Shown piece by piece: positions 1 to 5,937 of a stretch of 13,084 nucleotides of DNA. The notes beneath the pieces were generated by a model that was not told the DNA's origin, searched no databases, and worked only from the letters and a program-made list of their open reading frames with translations. The translations under genes were made by a program, and so were the position numbers. Numbering within the stretch: position 1 is the first letter of the stretch; each line of letters starts with the position of its first letter. The DNA comes from an uncultured Desulfobacteraceae bacterium (GTDB lineage Bacteria; Desulfobacterota; Desulfobacteria; Desulfobacterales; UBA2174), in the NCBI GenBank assembly GCA_937982505.1, contig CALJLV010000061.1, positions 1 to 13,084 of the forward strand, given 5' to 3'.

Positions 1-1059
1 GAGCCGGGTGATGCGCTCGCGCACCCGGCGCCGGTCGATTTCCAGCTGGGTCTCGCCGGGCCCCCGGCCGCCGATGCCGCCGGCCAGGCGGCTCATGGCC
101 CGGTTCTTGCCCACCAGGCGCGGCAGCCGGTAGCGTAGCTGGGCCAGCTCCACCTGGAGCTGGCCTTCCCGGGATCGGGCCCGCTGGGCGAAAATATCCA
201 GGATCAACTGGGTGCGGTCGATGACCTTCAGATCGATGGCCTCGGCGATGGCCCGGCCCTGGCTGGGGTTGAGCTCCTGGTCGAAGACCAGGACCGTGGC
301 CGAACGCTGCAAGGCGAGGATGGCCAGCTCCTGGAGTTTCCCCGGTCCCATGAGAAAGCGTGGATCCACGCCGCGCCGCTGCTGGATCTCTTCGGCAACG
401 ATGGTCAGCCCGCCGGAAATGGCCAGATGGTGCAGCTCGGCCATCTGGGCCAGGGCCCTGCGGCGTGGTGCGTGGGTGACGCTCACCAGCACGGCCCGCT
501 CGCCGGCCCGTTCGGCCAGCCGCCCCGGAGCGAGCCGGGCCATCTCCGCTTCGAGGGACCGCACCAGGCCCAGACAGTCGATTTGGGGATGATGGGCCGA
601 AACCGGCGCCAGCAGGTGATGGGCGGGACCTTCTGCCGCCGGCAGGACGTGGGCCACATGCCAGGCGGCCGGGGTGCCGTCGGCGCGCAGGGTCATGGCG
701 GCCATCAGGTCCAGGCGCAGCAGGGCCAGATCAGTCAGATCGTCCCGGCTCAAGGGTTCGCCCTTGAGATGGGTGTGCAGGCAGCGCACGCCGCGCAGGC
801 GTCCCGGGGCGGCGCGAAAGTCGTCCAGGTCCGGGATGACGATCTTCTGCCCGTCGCCCACCATCACCGTCACGATGCGGCCGCGCCGGTCCACCAGCAG
901 GCCGAGCTGGCGTCGGATCTCGGTGGAGAGCAGCGCCAGCTCGTTGGCCAGTTCAGGGGTACAAAGGGCTTCGGGGGCCAGCCGGCGGCGGTAGAGGGCT
1001 TCGATGCGCCGCACCTGGTTGGACTTCAACCCGATGATATCGCCGACGATTCTACGCAT
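1..1059 (-). CDS. hflX: GTPase HflX, N-terminal 353 residues (cut by left window edge)
   Basis: HflX is a ribosome-associated GTPase that splits or rescues stalled 70S ribosomes. The visible part holds a long N-terminal extension (about residues 1-185), the HflX nucleotide-binding-like domain (about 188-275), and the family signature DRTQLILDIFAQRA (281-294) followed by LQVELAQLRYRLPRL and GGIGGRGPGETQLEIDRRR (327-345). The G1-G5 GTPase domain should follow but lies beyond position 1. E. coli HflX has no comparable extension, so this is the long form I associate with Deltaproteobacteria and Clostridia. The extension contains HTH-x6-SRDD, which resembles a JAMM metal motif. The ATG at 1059 is chosen because no in-frame start is apparent in the 42-base gap after dnaB; its ribosome site is weak, so coupling to dnaB is likely. 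It appears to be distal in the ribosomal operon. Family assignment is firm; the role of the extension is unknown. Confidence 0.95.
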   Translation of the reverse strand, partial: MRRIVGDIIGLKSNQVRRIEALYRRRLAPEALCTPELANELALLSTEIRRQLGLLVDRRGRIVTVMVGDGQKIVIPDLDDFRAAPGRLRGVRCLHTHLKGEPLSRDDLTDLALLRLDLMAAMTLRADGTPAAWHVAHVLPAAEGPAHHLLAPVSAHHPQIDCLGLVRSLEAEMARLAPGRLAERAGERAVLVSVTHAPRRRALAQMAELHHLAISGGLTIVAEEIQQRRGVDPRFLMGPGKLQELAILALQRSATVLVFDQELNPSQGRAIAEAIDLKVIDRTQLILDIFAQRARSREGQLQVELAQLRYRLPRLVGKNRAMSRLAGGIGGRGPGETQLEIDRRRVRERITRL

Positions 1060-1101
1060 GCCGCCGCCGTCGGACGATGGGCTGGAGATGCCGGATGCGG
1101 A

Positions 1102-2475
1102 TCATTCCAGGGCCTCGTCGGCCATGTTTTCAAAGCGTGTGTAGTGGCTCAGGAAGGTCAGCGGCACCACTCCGGTGGGGCCGTTGCGGTGCTTGCTGAG
1201 GATGATTTCGGCCTTGCCGCGGTTGGGATTGGTCTCTTCCTTGTGATAGACCTCGTCACGGTAGATGAAGATCACCAGGTCGGCATCCTGTTCCAGGGCC
1301 CCGGATTCGCGCAGGTCCGAAAGCACCGGGCGCTTGTCCGCGCGCTGTTCCAGCATGCGGTTGAGCTGGCTCAGGGCGAGGATGGGCACGTTGAGCTCCT
1401 TGGCCAGTTGTTTCAAGGACCGCGAAATTTCACTGATTTCCAGATCGCGCCGCTCGCTGGGGACCCGGGGCCGCATCAACTGCAAATAGTCGATCACCAC
1501 CAGTCCCAGGTCTTTTTCCATCTTGAGCCGGCGGGTCTTGGTGCGGATGGTGGTGGTGGAGATGTCCGGCGAATCGTCGATGTAGATGGGGGCTTCGGAG
1601 AGGCGCCCGGCCGCATCCGTGAGCTTGGCCCAGTCCTCGGCCAGAAACATCCCGCTGCGCACCCGCTGGGAGTCGACCCGCGCCTCGGCGCACAGCAGGC
1701 GCATGGAAAGCTGCTCCTTGGACATTTCCAGGGAGAAGATCGCCACCGGTACGTTCTCGTCCAGGGCCGCGTTGCGGGCCATGTTGAGGGCCAAGGCGGT
1801 CTTGCCCATGGCCGGCCGGGCCGCCAGGATGATCAGATCGCTGTTCTGGAAGCCGCTGGTCTTGTGATCCAGGGCCGCGAACCCGGAGGGAATTCCGGTG
1901 AACAGGGACTTGTTGGCGGCCCGCTGTTCGAGGGCGTCGAAATTCTGCACGACCAGTTCGCTCAAGGGGAAGAAACTCTTGCGGGTCTTGTGCTCGGCGA
2001 TTTCGAAGATGGCGCTCTCGGCGAAGTCGACCACTTCGTCCAGGTCGCCCTGGTGTTCGAAGCAGCGCCGGGCGATGGCGTTGGATTTTTCGATCAGCCG
2101 TCTCAGGGCCGCCTTTTCGTAGATGATGCGCGCATAGTGGGGCGCGTTGACGGCCAGGGGGGCTTCGTTCATGATGCGGGCCAGATAGGCGGCGCCGCCG
2201 GAGGCCTCGAGCCGTCCGGTCTCCTTGAGGCGGTTGTTCAAGGTGACCAGGTCCACCGGTTCGCTGCGGGCCGCCAGGTCGCCGATGGCCGCAAAGATCT
2301 GCTGGTGCGCGCTGCGGTAGAAATCCTCGGGCTTGAGGATCTCCAGCACGTCGTTGAGGGTGGTGTTGTCGATGAGCACCGCGCTGATGATCGCCGCCTC
2401 GGCCTCGACGTTCTGGGGCGGCACCATCAGGCTTTCGGATGGCGGGGACTGTCGGGAAGGGGAGAAATCTGCCAT
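1102..2475 (-). CDS. dnaB: Replicative DNA helicase DnaB
   Basis: DnaB is the hexameric ATP-dependent helicase that unwinds DNA at the replication fork and recruits primase. This 457-residue protein has the N-terminal primase-interacting domain (about 17-120), a linker helix region, and the RecA-like ATPase domain (about 190-450). Visible motifs are Walker A ARPAMGKT (219-226; most homologues begin GRP), SLEM (248-251), Walker B LVVIDY (325-330), LSQLNR (368-373), the LSDLRESGALEQDAD block, and KHRNGPTG with the likely arginine finger at R430. There is no intein. I chose the ATG at 2475 because it gives the usual family length; an in-frame ATG at 2598 would add 41 arginine-rich residues encoded inside a strong hairpin. 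The ribosome site before 2475 is poor. It lies 171 bases after rplI and 42 before hflX, a common bacterial neighbourhood. Confidence 0.96.
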   Translation of the reverse strand: MADFSPSRQSPPSESLMVPPQNVEAEAAIISAVLIDNTTLNDVLEILKPEDFYRSAHQQIFAAIGDLAARSEPVDLVTLNNRLKETGRLEASGGAAYLARIMNEAPLAVNAPHYARIIYEKAALRRLIEKSNAIARRCFEHQGDLDEVVDFAESAIFEIAEHKTRKSFFPLSELVVQNFDALEQRAANKSLFTGIPSGFAALDHKTSGFQNSDLIILAARPAMGKTALALNMARNAALDENVPVAIFSLEMSKEQLSMRLLCAEARVDSQRVRSGMFLAEDWAKLTDAAGRLSEAPIYIDDSPDISTTTIRTKTRRLKMEKDLGLVVIDYLQLMRPRVPSERRDLEISEISRSLKQLAKELNVPILALSQLNRMLEQRADKRPVLSDLRESGALEQDADLVIFIYRDEVYHKEETNPNRGKAEIILSKHRNGPTGVVPLTFLSHYTRFENMADEALE

Positions 2476-2511
2476 GGCCGGTCTATCCCGTGCCGGGCGG
2501 CGCAGGCTGCA

Positions 2512-2535
2512 GGCCGCCCCGGCGGTATGGCGGCC
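2512..2535 (-). other. Short GC hairpin in the dnaB leader
   Basis: GGCCGCC and GGCGGCC form a perfect 7-bp stem around a 10-base loop, ending 36 bases before the dnaB start. No U-tract follows on the minus strand, so it is not a canonical terminator. It could influence dnaB translation or simply reflect GC-rich sequence; support is structural only. Confidence 0.35.
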
Positions 2536-2590
2536 AAGGGACGGCCGGGTTAGCGCAAGCGGTCGGTCGCGTTCAGGCACGGCGCACCGG

Positions 2591-2637
2591 GCGGCCATCG
2601 GGCCGCGGCCGCCAGGGCGCCGCGATCCGATGGCCGC
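2591..2637 (-). other. Long two-segment hairpin between rplI and dnaB
   Basis: Reading the minus strand, GCGGCCATCGG (2637-2627) pairs perfectly with CCGATGGCCGC (2601-2591), 11 bp. Inside it, after a 2x2 internal loop, CGCGGC (2624-2619) pairs with GCCGCG (2609-2604) around a 9-base loop. The hairpin begins 9 bases after the rplI stop codon. No U-run follows, so it is not a standard intrinsic terminator; it could stabilise the 3' end of upstream mRNA, attenuate transcription, or help partial termination. It and the smaller hairpin at 2512-2535 account for most of the 171-base rplI-dnaB gap, where I see no gene. Confidence 0.6.
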
Positions 2638-2646
2638 CGGGGCGTG

Positions 2647-3090
2647 CTATTCGGCCACCACCTCGACGTGGATGGTCGGTTCCACGTCGGTGTAGACCCG
2701 AATAGGCACCTCATGACGACCGAGGTGTTTGATGGGGTCGCCGAGCAGGATCATGCGCTTGTCCACCCGAATCTCCTGCTTGGCCAGGGCGGCGGCGATG
2801 TCCCGAGCCCCCACCGAGCCATAGAGCCGATCCGCATCGCTCACCTTGGCGGCAATGGTCACCGAGACGCCGGCCAGGCGCTGGGCCATCTCCTCGGCCA
2901 TGGCCTTTTCCTTGGCGATCTGCAGATCGAGCCTGGCTTTTTGCTGGGCCAAAACCGATCGGTTGGCGTCCGTGGCCAGGACGGCCTTTTTTTGGGGCAG
3001 CAGGTAGTTGCGGGCATAGCCGGCCGCCACCTTGACCTCGGTGCCGATCATGCCGAGAGAATCGATGGTTTGGGTCAGAATAACTCTCAT
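2647..3090 (-). CDS. rplI: 50S ribosomal protein L9
   Basis: L9 binds 23S rRNA near the L1 stalk and helps limit frameshifting and crowding between translating ribosomes. The 147 residues match full-length L9: the N-terminal rRNA-binding domain with MRVILTQTIDSLGMIGTEVKVAAGYARNYLLPQ-type sequence (about 1-52), the long connecting helix rich in K, A, Q and E (about 53-77), and the C-terminal domain containing GSVGARDIAAAL and ending in VEVVAE. The ATG at 3090 follows a good GGGAGG site seven bases upstream. The gene lies 21 bases after the DUF2232 membrane protein and ahead of dnaB in the same direction, so co-transcription is likely. Nothing unusual is seen in the sequence. Confidence 0.97.
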   Translation of the reverse strand: MRVILTQTIDSLGMIGTEVKVAAGYARNYLLPQKKAVLATDANRSVLAQQKARLDLQIAKEKAMAEEMAQRLAGVSVTIAAKVSDADRLYGSVGARDIAAALAKQEIRVDKRMILLGDPIKHLGRHEVPIRVYTDVEPTIHVEVVAE

Positions 3091-3111
3091 AGAAGTGCCT
3101 CCCAGACTGCC

Positions 3112-4041
3112 TCAGCGGCCCTCTTGGGTTTCCAGCCGCCGGAAGTTGAACCAGACATCGAAAAAGCCCAGGGCGATGATCAGCAACAGCAGCAGCTGCT
3201 GTATGGCCGCCAGGCTGTAAAGAAAGATCCGCAACGGGCGCGGAACCCCCTTGCGGTCGAAGTAAAAGGCCACGATGGCGATGCCTTGAAAAAAGTAGAC
3301 GGTCATCATCACCATCAGTAGGTTGGCCCCGATCAGCTTGAGCCCCGTGCCGGGGATCATCAGCAGCACGGCGGCCGCGATGACCACCCAGACCATGGGC
3401 TCCGGGGTTTGCCACCGGTTGAGCCGGCCGAAGTCCGGGGCCGGCAGCCGCCGGCTGAGCAGCACGGCGCGGGCCATCATCAGGTTGGCCCAGACCACCA
3501 CCAGGAGGGTGGTCAGGGTCATGGCGGGCAGGATGCGCACCAGTACATAGGTGATGCGGTCCATCCCGTCGGCGATGTGCCGGACATTCTCTTCGGGCAT
3601 GCCCATGGCCTGGTAGAGCTCCAGGGCCGTCGCCAGGTTCTGGGCCACATAGTGTTGGATCAGGGCCCCGACGTTCTTCCCGGCCGCCAGGGCCGCCAGC
3701 ACCAGGACCACGGCCCCGGCGGCGATGACCACGGCGCAGGCGGCGAGCACCGTCTGTTCCACGCTCAGGCGCCGTTCGAACAGCTCGCCCATGACCCATC
3801 CCAGCAGCAGCAGGGTCGTGAAAAAGAACAGATCCGTCGACAGGCCGCCCGCGGCCGTCCACATCACCCCCAGGCCGACCGCCGGTATGGCCATGGCGGA
3901 TTGCCGTCCCAACTTGACCCGGTAGAACAGGGTCGGCAGGGGCATGAACAGGACTCCGAGAAAACCGAGCAGCGGAACCCGAACCGCGACGGTGAAGACC
4001 AGCAGGGTCAGACCGATCCCGATGGCGATGTCCCGGGTCAT
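3112..4041 (-). CDS. DUF2232/YybS-type integral membrane protein
   Basis: This 309-residue protein is strongly hydrophobic, with about eight predicted membrane segments. Clear ones include residues about 8-36, 50-85 (two), 97-118, 172-192, 219-237, 243-262 and 274-295, with a soluble stretch containing GMPEENVRHIADGMDRITY between the fourth and fifth. Its sequence pattern and its position between rpsR and rplI match the DUF2232 (YybS-like) family, which has no established biochemical role that I know of. The last segment is followed by a short charged tail, FNFRRLETQEGR. The ATG at 4041 lacks a clear Shine-Dalgarno and sits 11 bases after a 10-bp hairpin, so translation may be weak compared with the flanking ribosomal proteins. 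Its insertion in a ribosomal operon is conserved in related bacteria, from memory; a transporter, assembly or envelope role would be a guess. Confidence 0.85.
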   Translation of the reverse strand: MTRDIAIGIGLTLLVFTVAVRVPLLGFLGVLFMPLPTLFYRVKLGRQSAMAIPAVGLGVMWTAAGGLSTDLFFFTTLLLLGWVMGELFERRLSVEQTVLAACAVVIAAGAVVLVLAALAAGKNVGALIQHYVAQNLATALELYQAMGMPEENVRHIADGMDRITYVLVRILPAMTLTTLLVVVWANLMMARAVLLSRRLPAPDFGRLNRWQTPEPMVWVVIAAAVLLMIPGTGLKLIGANLLMVMMTVYFFQGIAIVAFYFDRKGVPRPLRIFLYSLAAIQQLLLLLIIALGFFDVWFNFRRLETQEGR

Positions 4042-4051
4042 GGCGACACCC

Positions 4052-4080
4052 GGCCGCCGCCGCGGTGGCGGGCGGCGGCC
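4052..4080 (-). other. 10-bp GC hairpin between rpsR and DUF2232
   Basis: The arms 4052-4061 and 4071-4080 (GGCCGCCGCC and GGCGGCGGCC on the plus strand) are perfectly complementary and enclose a 9-base loop. The structure fills most of the 46-base gap after rpsR and ends just before the next start codon. There is no U-tract, so it is probably not a Rho-independent terminator. It could protect the rpsF-rpsR mRNA 3' end or hide the ribosome site of the membrane protein gene. Confidence 0.6.
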
Positions 4081-4087
4081 AGGCGAA

Positions 4088-4360
4088 TTACTCCACGGTG
4101 CCGACGAAGGGCAGCAGGGCGATGGTGCGCGCCCGTTTGATCGCGGCGGTCAATACCCGCTGGTGGCGGGCGCAGGTTCCGGAAATCCGCCGCGGAATGA
4201 TCTTGCCGCGCTCGGTGACGAAGTGCCGCAGGGTCTTGGGATCCTTGTAGTCGATCACGATGCTGGCGTCGGCACAAAAGCGGCAGACCTTGCGGCGGTG
4301 AAAAACTCTGCGTTTGCGCCGCGGACGGGCGCTGGCATTGCGGTTGCGAGGTGCGGCCAT
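4088..4360 (-). CDS. rpsR: 30S ribosomal protein S18
   Basis: S18 binds S6 as a heterodimer and joins the 30S platform near 16S helices 22-23. The 90-residue protein has the arginine-rich N-terminus (RPRRKRRVFHRRK) and the S18 core with KTLRHFVTERGKIIPRRISGTCARHQRVLTAAIKRAR. C26, C29, C63 and H66 form a CxxC...CxxH set, the zinc-type C+ form rather than the cysteine-poor form. The start is only three bases after the rpsF stop, and the ribosome site AAAAGGAG lies inside the last rpsF codons, so S6 and S18 should be translationally coupled. No ssb gene sits between rpsF and rpsR, unlike in many Firmicutes. Family assignment is firm. Confidence 0.97.
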   Translation of the reverse strand: MAAPRNRNASARPRRKRRVFHRRKVCRFCADASIVIDYKDPKTLRHFVTERGKIIPRRISGTCARHQRVLTAAIKRARTIALLPFVGTVE

Positions 4361-4363
4361 GGC

Positions 4364-4807
4364 TTACTCCTTTTCGTCGTCGGCGGTTTCGAGGTCCGTA
4401 TCGCTGTTGTCTTCCATCGCTGGGGCGCTTTCCTCGCCGTCCGCCGTCGAGGCCTCGCTCCGGGCTTCGGCGGCGGCAGCCCTTGCCGCCATTTCGGCCT
4501 GGATCTCCTCGACGTTCACCGCATCGGCCAACTGCACCGTCATGTACTTCATGACCCGGTCGTCGATGCGGCAAAAGCGCTCCAGTTCCGTGACCAGAGG
4601 ACCGGTGCCGCAATAGTCGAACCGCAGGTAATAGCCGCGCTGTTTGCGTTTGATGTCATAGGCCAGTTTGCGCACGCCCCAGTGGTCTTCCTCCACCACG
4701 AGCCCCCCCTGTTGGGGGATGAACTGGCCGATGCGCTCGATCAGCGGGGCCCTTCCGTCTTCGGAAAGATCCGGATCGAGGATCAGAATGGTTTCATACC
4801 TTCGCAT
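4364..4807 (-). CDS. rpsF: 30S ribosomal protein S6 with acidic C-terminal tail
   Basis: S6 pairs with S18 on the 30S platform. Residues 1-95 form the ferredoxin-like S6 core: MRRYETILILDPDL, GGLVVEEDHWGVRKLAYDIKRKQRGYYLRFDY and ERFCRIDDRVMKYMTVQL. After about residue 96 comes an alanine-rich helix (EIQAEMAARAAAAEAR) and a tail of about 30 residues dominated by D and E, ending DDEKE. The total of 147 residues is longer than the usual 95-135. E. coli S6 receives glutamates post-translationally from RimK; here an acidic tail is gene-encoded, and any equivalence is speculation. The ATG at 4807 follows AAAGGAGG at ideal spacing. It is the first gene of its operon, with a promoter and structured leader upstream. 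Confidence 0.96.
   Translation of the reverse strand: MRRYETILILDPDLSEDGRAPLIERIGQFIPQQGGLVVEEDHWGVRKLAYDIKRKQRGYYLRFDYCGTGPLVTELERFCRIDDRVMKYMTVQLADAVNVEEIQAEMAARAAAAEARSEASTADGEESAPAMEDNSDTDLETADDEKE
4367..4374 (-). promoter_or_regulatory. rpsR ribosome binding site inside the end of rpsF
   Basis: AAAAGGAG overlaps the final rpsF codons (DEKE) and is followed immediately by TAA and, after GCC, by the rpsR ATG at 4360. A ribosome ending S6 would stop on the S18 initiation site, which favours equal output of the two partner proteins. Confidence 0.85.
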
Positions 4808-4812
4808 TGCGC

Positions 4813-4858
4813 CTCCTTTCGGGTGTCAAGCCCCGGCGCCGGGCGCCGGAGCAAGGAG
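4813..4858 (-). promoter_or_regulatory. Candidate S6:S18 autoregulatory leader of rpsF
   Basis: On the minus-strand transcript, CTCCTT (4858-4853) can pair with AAGGAG (4818-4813), which is the rpsF Shine-Dalgarno. Directly inside the 5' arm is a 10-bp hairpin, arms 4852-4843 and 4839-4830 with one G-U pair and a CCG loop. The 3' side between hairpin and Shine-Dalgarno is an unpaired 11-base TTGACACCCGA. Published work on rpsF leaders describes an S6:S18-binding motif made of two helices separated by a 3'-side bulge carrying CCG, mimicking the 16S site. The two-helix layout, the CCG in the bulge and the buried Shine-Dalgarno all agree with that. I match it from memory, without a covariance model, so it stays a candidate. 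Confidence 0.6.
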
Positions 4859-4859
4859 C

Positions 4860-4888
4860 GGCCCCAGCCCTGTTCGGGCATTTGGGCC
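4860..4888 (-). promoter_or_regulatory. Upstream hairpin in the rpsF leader
   Basis: On the transcript, GCCC (4879-4876) pairs with GGGC (4870-4867) around GAACA, and GGCCCA (4888-4883) pairs with TGGGGCC (4866-4860) with one bulged G; AAT is unpaired between the stems. It lies just downstream of the predicted transcription start and directly 5' of the candidate S6:S18 motif. It may be part of the same leader structure. No U-tract follows. Confidence 0.4.
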
Positions 4889-4905
4889 TCGAAAAAATCT
4901 CTTCC

Positions 4906-4933
4906 ACTATCACCGCCCCGTCGGCCATGTCAA
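4906..4933 (-). promoter_or_regulatory. Sigma70-type promoter of the rpsF operon
   Basis: A perfect -35 TTGACA (4933-4928) and a -10 GATAGT (4911-4906, four of six consensus bases) are separated by 16 bases on the minus strand. Transcription would start near 4899, giving a leader of roughly 90 bases before rpsF. It lies downstream of the tRNA terminator, so the ribosomal operon has its own start. Confidence 0.65.
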
Positions 4934-4944
4934 GGGCCATGAAA

Positions 4945-4974
4945 GCAAAAAAGGCCAGCCGCTGCGGGCTGGCC
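4945..4974 (-). terminator. Intrinsic terminator of tRNA-Lys
   Basis: GGCCAGCC (4974-4967) and GGCTGGCC (4960-4953) form a perfect 8-bp stem with a 6-base loop, followed at once by six T (4952-4947) on the minus strand. It begins 15 bases after the encoded CCA end of the tRNA. This is a textbook Rho-independent terminator. Confidence 0.92.
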
Positions 4975-4988
4975 CGGGAAGGTCATTG

Positions 4989-5065
4989 TGGTGGGCCGTG
5001 AAGGAATCGAACCTTCAACCTAATGATTAAGAGTCATTTGCTCTGCCTAGTTGAGCTAACGGCCC
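4989..5065 (-). tRNA. tRNA-Lys (anticodon CUU), CCA encoded
   Basis: The sequence folds as a complete cloverleaf of 74 bases plus encoded CCA (4991-4989). The acceptor stem is GGGCCGU with ACGGCCC, the D stem GCUC with GAGC, and the T stem GAAGG with CCUUC around UUCGAUU. The anticodon stem AAUGA/UCAUU encloses CUCUUAA, which places CUU at 34-36 and so reads AAG lysine codons. The discriminator is A. It is a single-gene unit with a promoter at 5082-5110 and a strong terminator at 4945-4974. Confidence 0.96.
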
Positions 5066-5081
5066 GTGCAATGAAGGCGAT

Positions 5082-5110
5082 CTGCTACCAGCTCCAGCCA
5101 GTGTTGTCAA
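5082..5110 (-). promoter_or_regulatory. Promoter of tRNA-Lys
   Basis: On the minus strand a perfect -35 TTGACA (5110-5105) is 17 bases from TAGCAG (5087-5082), a weaker -10 with three of six consensus bases. The start would fall near 5075, about ten bases before the mature tRNA 5' end, which is usual for tRNA units. Confidence 0.65.
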
Positions 5111-5141
5111 CCCCATTTTTCAAAACCTCGTTCCAGGCGGC

Positions 5142-5162
5142 CCGGCGGCCAGGGCCCGCCGG
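5142..5162 (-). terminator. Possible terminator hairpin after the Tpt1-like gene
   Basis: CCGGCGG and CCGCCGG form a perfect 7-bp stem with a 7-base loop, 13 bases after the stop codon at 5176. No U-tract follows directly; a GGTTTTG run comes only about 15-20 bases later. It could be an imperfect terminator or an mRNA 3'-end stabiliser. The rest of 5066-5175 holds only the tRNA promoter. Confidence 0.35.
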
Positions 5163-5175
5163 AAACCGACGGCGG

Positions 5176-5901
5176 CTATCGGTTGGCGCGCTCTTTGCGC
5201 TGCTGGCGTCGATCCAGACGGCGCTGGCGCTTCCAGTCCGGCTCCCGGTGCCGTTCTTTGGGGGCCGGCGGCGCGGAGGGTTCGGGATCCAGAAAGAAAC
5301 TGCCCGGGTGCGGAGCGGGCCGGACGGGGGTTGGGGACGGCAGGGGCGGGGCGGTCTTGGGCGGCGGCGGTCCGCTGAAGCAGCCCGGCGGCAGGGCGGA
5401 GGCCACAAAGAGCCCCTGTCCAAAAGACCACAGGGCGGCACCGGCGGCCATCAGGTCCCGGGAACGGACTTCCAGAAGGACCGGATCCGGGTCGCGGCGG
5501 CGTCCCATGCGCAGGGCCATGGACGGCTCGGCGGCCAGGACCAGCCCGGGTGGCTCCAGATCCGCGATGCCCTCTTGCCGCACATGGTCATAGGCGCGTC
5601 TGCGGATGGCGGCGAAAAGCAGTTTGGGCGGGTTCGCGGCGGCGGTCAGGGCCGGCAGATGGCGGCGTTCCACGGCCCGGATCCGCTGGTCGACCATCTC
5701 CACGGGGGCTTCGGCCCCCAGCATGATCAATTCGTTGAGATGCCCCCGGCGCACGTGCCGCCAGCCATCTTCCTCGGCCAGGGCCTGGAGCAGGGCCTTG
5801 ACAGGCACGAATCCGTCCGCGCTGGGCACCAGGCCGAACTCGTCCGGGCATCGGCCCAGGATGTACGCCAGCACCTTGGCCAGGGGCGAGATGCGGGGCA
5901 T
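5176..5901 (-). CDS. Tpt1/KptA-fold RNA 2'-phosphotransferase-like protein with basic tail
   Basis: The 241-residue protein follows the Tpt1/KptA layout. The N-terminal part PLAKVLAYILGRCPDEFGLVPSADGFVPVKALL (6-38) matches LSKxLSxxLRHxPxxxGLxxDxxGW. RIRA (73-76) matches the conserved IRAVxGHS region. LLFAAIRRRAYDHVRQEGI (94-112), ALRMGRRRDPDPVLLEV (129-145) and AALWSFGQGLFVASALPPGCF (155-175) match the NAD-binding half. True Tpt1 enzymes remove a 2'-phosphate from RNA using NAD. Here the catalytic Arg-His pair is replaced by G16-R17, the HGT motif by AAI (97-99) and the VHLS histidine by V121, so activity is doubtful. A proline-rich linker (178-215) and a very basic tail (215-241) suggest nucleic-acid binding. 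The start has a modest AGAGGT ribosome site. It is divergent from hemL. Fold assignment is likely; function is unknown. Confidence 0.75.
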   Translation of the reverse strand: MPRISPLAKVLAYILGRCPDEFGLVPSADGFVPVKALLQALAEEDGWRHVRRGHLNELIMLGAEAPVEMVDQRIRAVERRHLPALTAAANPPKLLFAAIRRRAYDHVRQEGIADLEPPGLVLAAEPSMALRMGRRRDPDPVLLEVRSRDLMAAGAALWSFGQGLFVASALPPGCFSGPPPPKTAPPLPSPTPVRPAPHPGSFFLDPEPSAPPAPKERHREPDWKRQRRLDRRQQRKERANR

Positions 5902-5937
5902 GGCGGGGACCTCTTGCGGTTGTGGGGTGGCGCCGGC

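Noticed and set aside
427..2553. 708-codon open frame on the plus strand
   Set aside because: It is antisense to hflX and dnaB, both with clear family motifs; its protein is low-complexity G, Q, H and V sequence typical of GC-rich reverse frames.
2476..2598. N-terminal extension of DnaB starting at 2598
   Set aside because: The extra 41 residues are encoded partly within the rplI-dnaB hairpin, have no family likeness and no good ribosome site.
2711..3862. 383-codon open frame on the minus strand
   Set aside because: It overlaps rplI and the DUF2232 gene in another frame, with arginine- and glycine-rich shadow sequence.
4824..4829. Second TTGACA on the minus strand close to rpsF
   Set aside because: It is only 17 bases before the start codon, so a -10 would fall in coding sequence; it fits better as the bulge of the leader structure.
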